Positions 6,967 to 14,334 of a stretch of 21,034 nucleotides of DNA are shown piece after piece (positions within the stretch are counted from its first letter, which is position 1; the number at the start of each line of letters is the position of its first letter). The stretch covers positions 1 through 21,034 of the forward strand of contig CAZYTX010000062.1 in NCBI GenBank assembly GCA_964650485.1. The letters run 5' to 3'. Position numbers and translations under genes: made by a program. The notes under the pieces were generated by a model that had not been told where the DNA came from, did not search any database, and saw nothing but the letters and a program-made list of their open reading frames with translations. This stretch comes from CAZYTX01 sp964650485. GTDB lineage: Bacteria > RBG-13-61-14 > DATKZS01.

Positions 6967-8520
6967 ATGCGCAATAAAAGCCGGCTGATATTAATAGCTT
7001 TCATAACCTTCATTCTCCTGAACGCGGGGATCAGGGCGGCGAGGATACAGGCCGACTCGCCCTGGGAGCTGCCCAACTCCTTCCGCACCACCGCGCCCTT
7101 CAGGGACGAGCCTGCCAAGGCCTACGAGGCCCGGTCCAAGATACTCTACGGACACTGGAAGCACCATCCCCTGGACCAGTACGAGTACTGGAGGAAGCAG
7201 AGCCCGGTGTGGGTGTACACGCTCTACGCCTGGTTCAGGGTCTTCGGACCGGGCAGGCTCCAGGGCCGCCTCATGGTCGCCCTCACCAGCCTTGTCACAC
7301 TGGCCCTTCTCTTCTCCATGCTCCGCGTGGAGACCGGGCCGTGGCCCGCATTTCTCGGGGCCGCCATGCTCGGTCTCAACTACTACTACTTCCTCTACAC
7401 CAGGGTCCTGCTAATGGAGTCCATGCTTCTCATGTATATCGTGCTATCCGCGCTCTTCATATACACGGCCGGGAGAAGGCTCGTGTACCTCCTGCCGGCC
7501 CTGGCGGCGTGGATGCTGGCCTTTTTCGTGAAGCAGAGCGCCATCGTATTCCTGCCCGGCCTTATGGTCTCGTCTTTCATGCTGCTGGGCAGCCCTTTCA
7601 ACAAGGCCACATTAAAGGACCGGTCCCGCCTGCTTGCATGGGCCGCGGTGCTTTTAATCCTGCTGGCCGTGGCCGGGGCCTTCATGTGGCCCGATTTCCG
7701 GGTGCGCTTCTTCGTGAACACCAGGCGCTTTCTGCAGTTCGACCCCACCTGGCACTCGCCCATATTCATGAACATCCGGCCTTTCCGCGCACTGGGCCAC
7801 ATAAAGCAGTCTTTTACATGGGACGGGTTTATGAACGGCTGGGTGCTGATGATGCCAGTGGCCTTCTGCCTTTGCGTGCTGGAGGTGGTGTTTTTCGCGC
7901 GCGGTCTTTTCACCCGAAAAGAGGAGACGCGCCCTGGAGAGGTGTTCTGGCTGGCGAACCTGTTGAGCGCGCGGGCGGCCCTTTCCCTCACCCCCCACCG
8001 GGTGGTCCGCTACCACCTGGTGGAGTTCATTCCCACCGTGGCGCTGGCCGCTTACTTTGTCGCCCGGCTCATCAAGTGGTCCCGCCTCGAGGAGGGGGCG
8101 AGGAGGGAGAGGAGCCTTGCGAGGGTGGCCCTGGCGCTTTCAGCCGCGGCCTTCCTGGGGTTCCATTCTTACTACATCGTATCCTTCCTGGCACATCCCA
8201 TGTACAGCGTGAAAAAGGCCTCCCGTGAACTAAAGCAAGCGGTGGGGGACAAGGAAGCGGTGATGATAGGGGCCTGGGCACCGGTTCTTTGCCTGGACAC
8301 CCCTTACAAGTACTACTACATAAAAAACATCTTCAACTCAGACTCCGCCGGCCGGCTTCGGAGCTTCGGCATCACCCACCTGGTCATGGAAAAGGGATGG
8401 GGCGAAAAGGGGATAAAGTATTACATCGAGTTCTTCCCGGGCAAGTACGATAAAAAACAATGGATCGCATCTACACAGGTCAAGGGGCGAAAGGTCAGCG
8501 TATACAAAGTGGACCCGTAG
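6967..8520 (+). CDS. GT-C-like polytopic membrane glycosyltransferase (ArnT/PMT type)
   Basis: This 517-residue protein has a membrane segment at about 7-22, an acidic loop FRDEPAKAYEA (45-55), and many hydrophobic helices through residue 400. A soluble C-terminal portion follows. The early Asp-Glu pair (47-48) after the first helix is the hallmark of GT-C enzymes such as ArnT and PMT, which transfer sugars from polyprenyl-phosphate donors on the outer face of the inner membrane. The tail YYYIKNIF...SFGITHLVMEKGWG resembles the periplasmic tail of such enzymes. Donor and acceptor cannot be predicted. It follows the phosphatase-superfamily gene by 24 bases and is the last gene of the block, ending 34 bases before the convergent pilB stop. 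Confidence 0.75.
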   Translation: MRNKSRLILIAFITFILLNAGIRAARIQADSPWELPNSFRTTAPFRDEPAKAYEARSKILYGHWKHHPLDQYEYWRKQSPVWVYTLYAWFRVFGPGRLQGRLMVALTSLVTLALLFSMLRVETGPWPAFLGAAMLGLNYYYFLYTRVLLMESMLLMYIVLSALFIYTAGRRLVYLLPALAAWMLAFFVKQSAIVFLPGLMVSSFMLLGSPFNKATLKDRSRLLAWAAVLLILLAVAGAFMWPDFRVRFFVNTRRFLQFDPTWHSPIFMNIRPFRALGHIKQSFTWDGFMNGWVLMMPVAFCLCVLEVVFFARGLFTRKEETRPGEVFWLANLLSARAALSLTPHRVVRYHLVEFIPTVALAAYFVARLIKWSRLEEGARRERSLARVALALSAAAFLGFHSYYIVSFLAHPMYSVKKASRELKQAVGDKEAVMIGAWAPVLCLDTPYKYYYIKNIFNSDSAGRLRSFGITHLVMEKGWGEKGIKYYIEFFPGKYDKKQWIASTQVKGRKVSVYKVDP

Positions 8521-8554
8521 GCCCGTAAGAAGTTTTCACCCCGCGGCAGGCGGC

Positions 8555-11368
8555 TCAGGTGATCTCCTCGTACCCGCTTGCTCCCGAGTAGTCCGGTATT
8601 GTGGTCCTGGTGATCTCCTCCAGGCTGGTCTCACCCTGCTTTACCTTGTCAAGGCCGGTCTGTCGCATGGTGCGCATACCGTTCCGCATGGCCTCCTTTT
8701 TCAGCTCCGACGGGGTGGCCCCGGCAAGGATGAACTCCTGCAGGCTCCCCTTCAAGGGCATGACCTCGTAGATGCCCAGCCTGCCCTTGTAGCCCCGCTC
8801 GTTGCAGGCGGCGCAGCCCACGGCCTTGTATGCCACGAAGTCGTCAACGTCCTCCGGGGACACGCCCACGCTCAGCAGGTGGTTCTTGTCCAGCTCCTCC
8901 GGCTCCTTGCACATGTCGCAGAGCTTTCGCACCAGCCTCTGGCTGGCCACCGAGTTGACCGCGGCGGTGACCAGGAAGGGCTCCACCCCCATGTTAAGCA
9001 GCCGGTTGATGGTCCCGGGAGCGTCGTTGGTGTGCACGGTGGAAAGCACTATGTGGCCGGTGAGCGCGGCCTTTACGGAAATCTCCGCGGTCTCGAAATC
9101 ACGCACCTCCCCCACCATGATGATGTCCGGGTCCTGGCGCAGGAAGGACCGGAGTGCAAAGGCGAAGTTCAGCCCGATCTCGTCGTGCATCTGCACCTGG
9201 TTGATGCCCTCCAGGTAGTACTCCACCGGGTCCTCCGCGGTGGAGATGTTGTCCGTGACCTTGTTGAGCTCGATCAGCGCCGAGTACAGGGTGGTGGTCT
9301 TGCCGCACCCCGAGGGCCCGGTGACCAGCACCATGCCGTAGGGCTGGGTGATGGACCACCTGAAGTCGTCGATCTGCTGCTGCTCCATGCCCAGCACGGT
9401 GAGGTCGAGCTGGAGGCTCTCCTTGTCCAGGATGCGCAGCACCAGCTTCTCACCGTAAAGGGTGGGCAGGGTGCTGACCCGGAAGTCTATCTTCTTTTTG
9501 CCGATCTTGAGGGCTATGCGGCCGTCCTGGGGCAGGCGCCTCTCCGCGATGTCGAGCTTGGACATTATCTTGACCCTGGAGACCAGGGCGTTCCTCAGCT
9601 TGAAGGGAGGCGAGAGCACGTGGTAGAGGACCCCGTCAATCCGGTAGCGGACACGGAAGGCCGCCTCGTAAGGCTCGAAGTGGATGTCAGAGGCCCCTTT
9701 CTGCAAAGCGTCCACCATGATCTGGTTGACAAGCTTGACCACCGGCGCGGCGTCGCTGTCCTTCTCAACAGCCATTATGTCGAAGTCGTCCTCGTAAGTG
9801 GCCGTCTCGATGTCCGAGTCGTCAAAGTTCTGCATGACCTCGTCAAGCATGTCCGCGGAGTCGTGGTACCTGTCAATGGCCTCCTTGATCTCGTTCTCCG
9901 TTGCCACCACCACGTCAATGTTGTACTCGGTCAAAAACTTTATCTCGTCAATAGCTTCGATATTGGTAGGGTCCGCCATTGCCACAACGAGCGTGTTGGC
10001 CGTCCTGTTCACGGGAATGGCCCGGTACTTCATGGACAGGTCCTGGGGCAGCAGGCTGGCCACGTCCTGGTCAAGGTCGAGATCGGAGAGCTTGACCGCG
10101 GGCACGTTGAAGTAATCGCTCAGGAACCCGTGCAGGGCCTCGTCGTCCAAAACGTCAAGCTCCACCAGGGCGTTCAGGAAGCTCACTCCCTTCTCTCTAG
10201 CATGGGAGAGGGCCCCCTGGAGCTGTTTGCCGTCAATGATGCCGCCGTCAACCATGAGCTCGCCTATCTTCACCGCGCCGGGCCCGGTCTTGTTCGATAG
10301 CAGGGCCTCCACAGCCTCGCGCCGGTTGCTGAGCAGGAGCTCGGACACCTGTCCCGCCTCCAGCTCCTTGCCCTCCTGGTCGGACTTGACCATCTCGCCC
10401 GTTGTCTGCGAGGGCGTCCCCTGCTCCATCTGTCCGGAGAGGTGGTCGGCAACAACGGATGCAAAGTCAGCGCCGCCCTCGTCGGCAAAAGGATCGGGCT
10501 CATCCGCGGCTTGTGCTCCCGCTTCATCCGCGGCCGCAGGCTGCGCTCCTTCTTCATCGTCCGGGATCTCGACGGTCTTTGGCTTGCGACGGACCCCGCC
10601 CGACTCCTCGGCCTGGTAACTGCGCAGGCTCTTTACGTCCGCGGCCTCCAGCAGGCCCGTGACCAGGAGCACGTAGATCAGCTTGAGCGACTGGGTAAGC
10701 CCCAGGCCGCTGCCCCCTATCACCTGCCCGAAGGGCTTGCCCTCGCCTATGTTCTTTGCAAACTCCTTCTCCTCCGGCGTGAGCTGGAACCCGTCAACCT
10801 TCTCCTCGAACCGGCTGCACAGCCTGAGCCCCTTGTTGCGCAGGTGCTCGAGCTCCTTCTCCAGCATGCCCAGGGTGTAATGCTCCATCACCCCCTTGTA
10901 CACGATCCAGCGGGGGTTCACCTTGAACATCTGCACCTCGTGCTTGAACTGGGTCACCGACTCCTCGTGGAAGGTGAACTTGCCGTCGGCGTAGGCAAAG
11001 CAGGAGATGATCTTTTGCTCCACCTGGCGGCGGGTCATCTCGCTCAGCTTGTCCGCGGAAAGCCACCCCTTGTCCAGGATCACCTGGCCGAGCTGCTTCT
11101 GGGTGAGGGCCTCCTCGTCAAGGGCCTCGTCAAGCTGGTCCTCGCTAATAATGCCGTTTTGCAGCAGTATCTGGCCGAGGCTCTCATTCAAGGGGCCGAA
11201 CTTCACGAAGCTGGTGTCTCCGCCCAGGAAGAAGATGCGCTTCCGGAGCAGGTCGTCCTTCTCGTCTATGATGTCCAGCACCCCGGTCTTTCCGTTCCCG
11301 GCCACCGCATAGTACACCCGGGCAAAAGAGTAGTCCCGCAAGCTGCCTTTTTGGATCGGTTCCGGCAT
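8555..11368 (-). CDS. pilB: PilB/GspE-type secretion ATPase with DUF4388-like N-terminus
   Basis: This 937-residue cytoplasmic hexameric ATPase resembles those powering type IV pilus extension or type II secretion. The usual length is about 560-570 residues; the surplus is N-terminal. A DUF4388 (PATAN)-like domain spans about 8-60, then LGQILLQNG- and LGQVILDKG-type motifs (64-110). A helical region and an acidic Ala/Glu/Asp linker (265-340) follow, then an MshEN-like domain (365-500). The motor core has Walker A GPSGCGKTT (684-692), Asp box EDPVEY (712-717), Walker B DPDIIMVGEVRD (746-757), His box (770-782) and a zinc tetracysteine CDMC/CAAC (817-820, 852-855). All catalytic motifs are intact. 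No other pilus gene lies nearby. The start is supported by the domain beginning at residue 8. Confidence 0.93.
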   Translation of the reverse strand: MPEPIQKGSLRDYSFARVYYAVAGNGKTGVLDIIDEKDDLLRKRIFFLGGDTSFVKFGPLNESLGQILLQNGIISEDQLDEALDEEALTQKQLGQVILDKGWLSADKLSEMTRRQVEQKIISCFAYADGKFTFHEESVTQFKHEVQMFKVNPRWIVYKGVMEHYTLGMLEKELEHLRNKGLRLCSRFEEKVDGFQLTPEEKEFAKNIGEGKPFGQVIGGSGLGLTQSLKLIYVLLVTGLLEAADVKSLRSYQAEESGGVRRKPKTVEIPDDEEGAQPAAADEAGAQAADEPDPFADEGGADFASVVADHLSGQMEQGTPSQTTGEMVKSDQEGKELEAGQVSELLLSNRREAVEALLSNKTGPGAVKIGELMVDGGIIDGKQLQGALSHAREKGVSFLNALVELDVLDDEALHGFLSDYFNVPAVKLSDLDLDQDVASLLPQDLSMKYRAIPVNRTANTLVVAMADPTNIEAIDEIKFLTEYNIDVVVATENEIKEAIDRYHDSADMLDEVMQNFDDSDIETATYEDDFDIMAVEKDSDAAPVVKLVNQIMVDALQKGASDIHFEPYEAAFRVRYRIDGVLYHVLSPPFKLRNALVSRVKIMSKLDIAERRLPQDGRIALKIGKKKIDFRVSTLPTLYGEKLVLRILDKESLQLDLTVLGMEQQQIDDFRWSITQPYGMVLVTGPSGCGKTTTLYSALIELNKVTDNISTAEDPVEYYLEGINQVQMHDEIGLNFAFALRSFLRQDPDIIMVGEVRDFETAEISVKAALTGHIVLSTVHTNDAPGTINRLLNMGVEPFLVTAAVNSVASQRLVRKLCDMCKEPEELDKNHLLSVGVSPEDVDDFVAYKAVGCAACNERGYKGRLGIYEVMPLKGSLQEFILAGATPSELKKEAMRNGMRTMRQTGLDKVKQGETSLEEITRTTIPDYSGASGYEEIT

Positions 11369-11380
11369 TCCTTATTTTAA

Positions 11381-11409
11381 TTAATAGCACCCAGCCGTAT
11401 GTCCGTCAA
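11381..11409 (-). promoter_or_regulatory. Promoter of pilB
   Basis: On the minus strand TTGACG (11404-11409) and TATTAA (11381-11386) are 17 bases apart, with TGC directly before the -10 (extended -10). Only 12 bases separate the -10 from the ATG, which predicts a leader of about 5 nt. The AAGGA just before the ATG is too close to serve as a normal ribosome-binding site. Confidence 0.6.
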
Positions 11410-11451
11410 GGAGAGGGGAGCCGAGGCCGAGGGGGCCCCGGCGCGCCCGGG

Positions 11452-11480
11452 TTGACCGGGGCCGCTTATCTTGTTAACTT
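11452..11480 (+). promoter_or_regulatory. Likely promoter of the trehalose operon
   Basis: TTGACC (11452-11457) and TAACTT (11475-11480) are separated by 17 bases. The -35 matches well and the -10 weakly. Transcription would begin near 11487, giving a leader of about 40 nt that contains the ribosome-binding site AAAAGGAG before ATG 11527. A very GC-rich block (11430-11450) separates it from the divergent pilB promoter. Confidence 0.4.
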
Positions 11481-11526
11481 ATTTGAGAAATCTTTCCGGG
11501 GCAGGATCAAATCAAAAGGAGTGGAC

Positions 11527-12201
11527 ATGGCGCTTGAAAGCAACAGCTCGACGTTTTCACTCATGGACTGCGCCCTTATTACCATAGCCACAGGCAAGAG
11601 GGCGCTGAACCTCCGGGAGCTGCGGGACAGGATCCTGGACGTGGAGGAGTCGAGCCTCTATTACCACTTTTACGAGAACCTGTTGAGACCGAGCTTCGAC
11701 GACCCCGAGTTCAGGAACGACTTCGCACTATGGGCAAGGAACGCGCTCAACGACCCCAGGCTGGCCGAGAAGCTGGGCATACTGGACCCCTTGACCTGCT
11801 GCTCCATGGATGAGCTGAAGCAGCAACTGGTGGACGTGATCGAGGACCACCTCTACGAAAGGGAGTACGTGCCCTGGGCAAAGTCTGACCAGGAGTTCCA
11901 TTTCCTCACCTCCAGGGTGGTGGTCTTCGACACCGGCAGGAGGTTAAACACCGTGCAAGAGCTTGCGGACTACATACCGAACATGACCACCGGGTCCATT
12001 TACTACCACTTTATTGAGTCCAGGCGACGCCCTCCCCTGAACGAGGACGACTTTACAGCATGGCTGGCGGAGTGGGGCGATGGCACCCTGGAGCTCCGGG
12101 AGGCCATAGGCGCGGTGGACTACTACTTCTGGTCACTGGTGGAGCTCCGGGAGAGGCTTGCCAGGACCATGGCCGAGTTCCTGGAAAAGGGCGGGGACTG
12201 A
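11527..12201 (+). CDS. DUF5752-family protein with duplicated domain
   Basis: This 224-residue soluble protein resembles the DUF5752 family, which from memory is often found beside TreT-type glycosyltransferases; its function is not known. Two halves repeat each other. Half A (about 10-110) has ATGKRALNLREL, LYYHFYENLLRP, DF..WA and a closing DELKQQL. Half B (about 124-220) has DTGRRLNTVQEL, IYYHFIESRRRP, DF..WL and VELRERL. The paired YYHF-E-RP motifs (45-55 and 159-169) are the strongest shared element. There is no signal peptide, membrane segment or known catalytic motif. The start at 11527 follows AAAAGGAG at a good distance; a TTG-initiated extension to 11452 overlaps the promoter and is rejected. 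It is two bases from treT, so translational coupling is likely; a partner or regulator of TreT is an inference. Confidence 0.8.
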   Translation: MALESNSSTFSLMDCALITIATGKRALNLRELRDRILDVEESSLYYHFYENLLRPSFDDPEFRNDFALWARNALNDPRLAEKLGILDPLTCCSMDELKQQLVDVIEDHLYEREYVPWAKSDQEFHFLTSRVVVFDTGRRLNTVQELADYIPNMTTGSIYYHFIESRRRPPLNEDDFTAWLAEWGDGTLELREAIGAVDYYFWSLVELRERLARTMAEFLEKGGD

Positions 12202-12203
12202 AC

Positions 12204-13463
12204 ATGAACGGGCCGCTGCTGGACGCTTACGCCGAGGTTGCGGGGAGCGAGGTCATCGAGCACTTAAGGCAGCTCGCCACCCACCTCCACGGCCTCAAGG
12301 TGGTGCACGTGAACTCCACCCGCGAGGGCGGGGGCGTGGCCGAGATACTCGAGCGCCTGGTGCCCCTGATGAAGGAGCTGGGGATTGACACAAGCTGGGA
12401 AGTAATAGAGGGGAGAAACGACTTCTTCCACGTGACCAAGTCCTTCCATAACGCCCTGCAGGGCTTCAAGGTGAAGGTGAACTCCAAGGATTTAGCCACC
12501 TACGAGAGGTATAACACCGAGAACGCGGAGAGGCTCGAGGAGACGCTCTCGGACGCGGACGTGGTCTTTATCCACGACCCCCAGCCGGCAAGGCTCATCC
12601 AGGAGATGCCGGAGCGCAAAGGCAGGTGGGTGTGGCGCTGCCACATAGACGTGAGCAGGCCCTTCCGGCCGGTGTGGAAGTACATGCGGGACACGGTGGC
12701 CTTATACGACGCCAGCATCTTCAGCCTGGCTGCCTTCGCCCAGTACCTTCCACACCTCCAGTATATCATACCGCCCAGCATAGACCCGCTCTCCGACAAG
12801 AACGGCGAGCTCCCGGACAAGGAGGTGCAGATGGTGTTCGAGGAGTTCGACCTGGACCCCGACCGGCCGCTGCTTTTGCAGGTCTCACGCTTCGACCGAT
12901 TCAAGGACCCGCTGGGCGTTATCAAGGCGTACAAGCTGGTAAGCGCCCAGGTCCCGGTGCAACTGGTGCTCGCCGGGGGCACGGCCACCGACGACCCCGA
13001 GAGCGACCAGGTGCTGGCAGAGGTGGAGGAGGCCAGCGAAGGGGACCCGGACATACACGTGCTCCTCCTGCCGCCCGAGGTTGACCGCACCATAAACGCC
13101 CTCCAGCGGGCGGCCACCATAGTGTTGCAGAAGTCCCTGCGCGAGGGGTTCGGGCTCACGGTCACCGAGGCCATGTGGAAGAGCAAGCCAGTTATCGGCG
13201 GCCATGCCGGGGGCATCACCCTCCAGGTGGCAGACTACCACACCGGCTTTTTGGTGAGCTCGTCCGAGGGCGCGGCCCTCCGGACAAGGTATCTCTTGAA
13301 CCACCCCAACCACATCATCAGGATGGGGCTCAAGGCCAGGGAGTTCGTGAGGGAGCACTTCCTGCTCACCAGGCACCTGACAGAGTACCTCACCCTGATC
13401 TTCTCGCTCATACACGGGGACAAGCAAAGGATTTACCTCAAGAGCCCTGACAAAGCTATGTAA
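12204..13463 (+). CDS. treT: Trehalose glycosyltransferring synthase, TreT type (GT4)
   Basis: This 419-residue cytoplasmic GT-B enzyme should join an NDP-glucose and glucose to make trehalose directly (reversible in characterised archaeal TreT). The N-terminal half has LKVVHVNSTREGGGVAEIL (31-49) and WEVIEG...FFHVTKSFHNALQG, a segment characteristic of TreT and related trehalose phosphorylases. The C-terminal GT4 half shows SRFDRFKDP and the E-x7-E motif EGFGLTVTE (314-322). The ATG at 12204 is chosen because family similarity begins there; the frame is open further upstream only as a shadow of the preceding gene. Trehalose phosphorylase of the same fold is the alternative. It lies between a DUF5752 gene and otsBA. 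Confidence 0.88.
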   Translation: MNGPLLDAYAEVAGSEVIEHLRQLATHLHGLKVVHVNSTREGGGVAEILERLVPLMKELGIDTSWEVIEGRNDFFHVTKSFHNALQGFKVKVNSKDLATYERYNTENAERLEETLSDADVVFIHDPQPARLIQEMPERKGRWVWRCHIDVSRPFRPVWKYMRDTVALYDASIFSLAAFAQYLPHLQYIIPPSIDPLSDKNGELPDKEVQMVFEEFDLDPDRPLLLQVSRFDRFKDPLGVIKAYKLVSAQVPVQLVLAGGTATDDPESDQVLAEVEEASEGDPDIHVLLLPPEVDRTINALQRAATIVLQKSLREGFGLTVTEAMWKSKPVIGGHAGGITLQVADYHTGFLVSSSEGAALRTRYLLNHPNHIIRMGLKAREFVREHFLLTRHLTEYLTLIFSLIHGDKQRIYLKSPDKAM

Positions 13464-13509
13464 ATAAAATATCACCCGAATTCGCCGGCCTCGCCGCGAG
13501 AAGGGCCTC

Positions 13510-14334
13510 ATGGAAAAGATTGACCGGAGATTCTGGCAAAGGCTGAAGACAGCCAAGGACCCGCTGCTCATACTGGACTACGACGGCACTTTGGCTCCCT
13601 TCAGGGTCGAGCGCATGGAGGCGAGACCCCTGCCGGGGATACCAGAGGTCCTCTCTTACATAACCGGGCAGGGACTGGCCCGCCTGGCAGTGGTCTCGGG
13701 AAGACCGGTGGCGGAGCTTGTCGAGCTCATGGGAGAGGCGGCCCACAGGATAGTCCTCTCCGGTGCGCACGGGTGGGAATGGCGTGAGCCCGGCCAACAG
13801 ACACAAGCTGAAAAGATATCTCCTCAAATTGATTCTTCACTTGCCAACGCTCGCGAGCTGGCCCTGGTCTCCGGCGGGCGGCTTCTGGGGGATGAGCGGG
13901 AGGCCAGGAAAAGGGTCGAGCGGAAGACCGCCAGCGTGGCCGTGCACGTGCGCGGGCTGGGCCCCCAAAAGGCCGGCGAGTGGATGGCCCAAATAGAGAA
14001 ACTCTGGAGCCCCTTGACCGGGGTCGAGCTGGAACTTATGTTCTTTAAAGGAGGCGCGGAGATACGCGCCGCAAAAAATAATAAAGGGGAAGCCGTAAAC
14101 ACACTGCTGCAAAGACATCCCGGGGCCGATCTGGTAATATACATGGGAGACGACCGGACCGACGAGGACGCCTTCCGGGCGCTCCCTGATAACGGCGTCG
14201 GCATCAGGGTGGGCGAGCCGCCAGCAGAGTCGGCCGCCCGTTACCGTGTTGAGGGGATCGAGGGTGTGCTGGAGTTTCTGGAGACGGTGGAACACACGCT
14301 CTTGGAGGCACGCAAAGGCAAAAGAAATGAGTGA
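13510..14334 (+). CDS. otsB: Trehalose-6-phosphate phosphatase
   Basis: This 274-residue HAD-superfamily enzyme removes phosphate from trehalose 6-phosphate to give trehalose. Motif I DYDGTL (23-28) carries nucleophile Asp23 and acid/base Asp25. Motif II is VVSGRP, and motif IV is GDDRTDED (213-220). The cap domain contains SGAHGWEW and FFKGGAEIRA. Length is normal. A ribosome-binding site (GAAGG) lies five bases before the ATG. It follows treT by 46 bases and overlaps the otsA start by 8 bases, so otsB and otsA are surely co-translated. A short stretch (about 13795-13850) is AT-richer than the rest, in a variable loop, with no sign of a frameshift. Confidence 0.94.
   Translation: MEKIDRRFWQRLKTAKDPLLILDYDGTLAPFRVERMEARPLPGIPEVLSYITGQGLARLAVVSGRPVAELVELMGEAAHRIVLSGAHGWEWREPGQQTQAEKISPQIDSSLANARELALVSGGRLLGDEREARKRVERKTASVAVHVRGLGPQKAGEWMAQIEKLWSPLTGVELELMFFKGGAEIRAAKNNKGEAVNTLLQRHPGADLVIYMGDDRTDEDAFRALPDNGVGIRVGEPPAESAARYRVEGIEGVLEFLETVEHTLLEARKGKRNE

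Noticed and set aside
8879..10300. Long antisense ORF (473 codons, plus) opposite pilB
   Set aside because: Composition is dominated by Val, His, Leu and Gly, as expected from the reverse complement of a charged protein. The pilB frame has every motor motif.
12060..12203. Upstream extension of the treT frame
   Set aside because: It overlaps the DUF5752 gene out of frame, and TreT similarity starts at ATG 12204.
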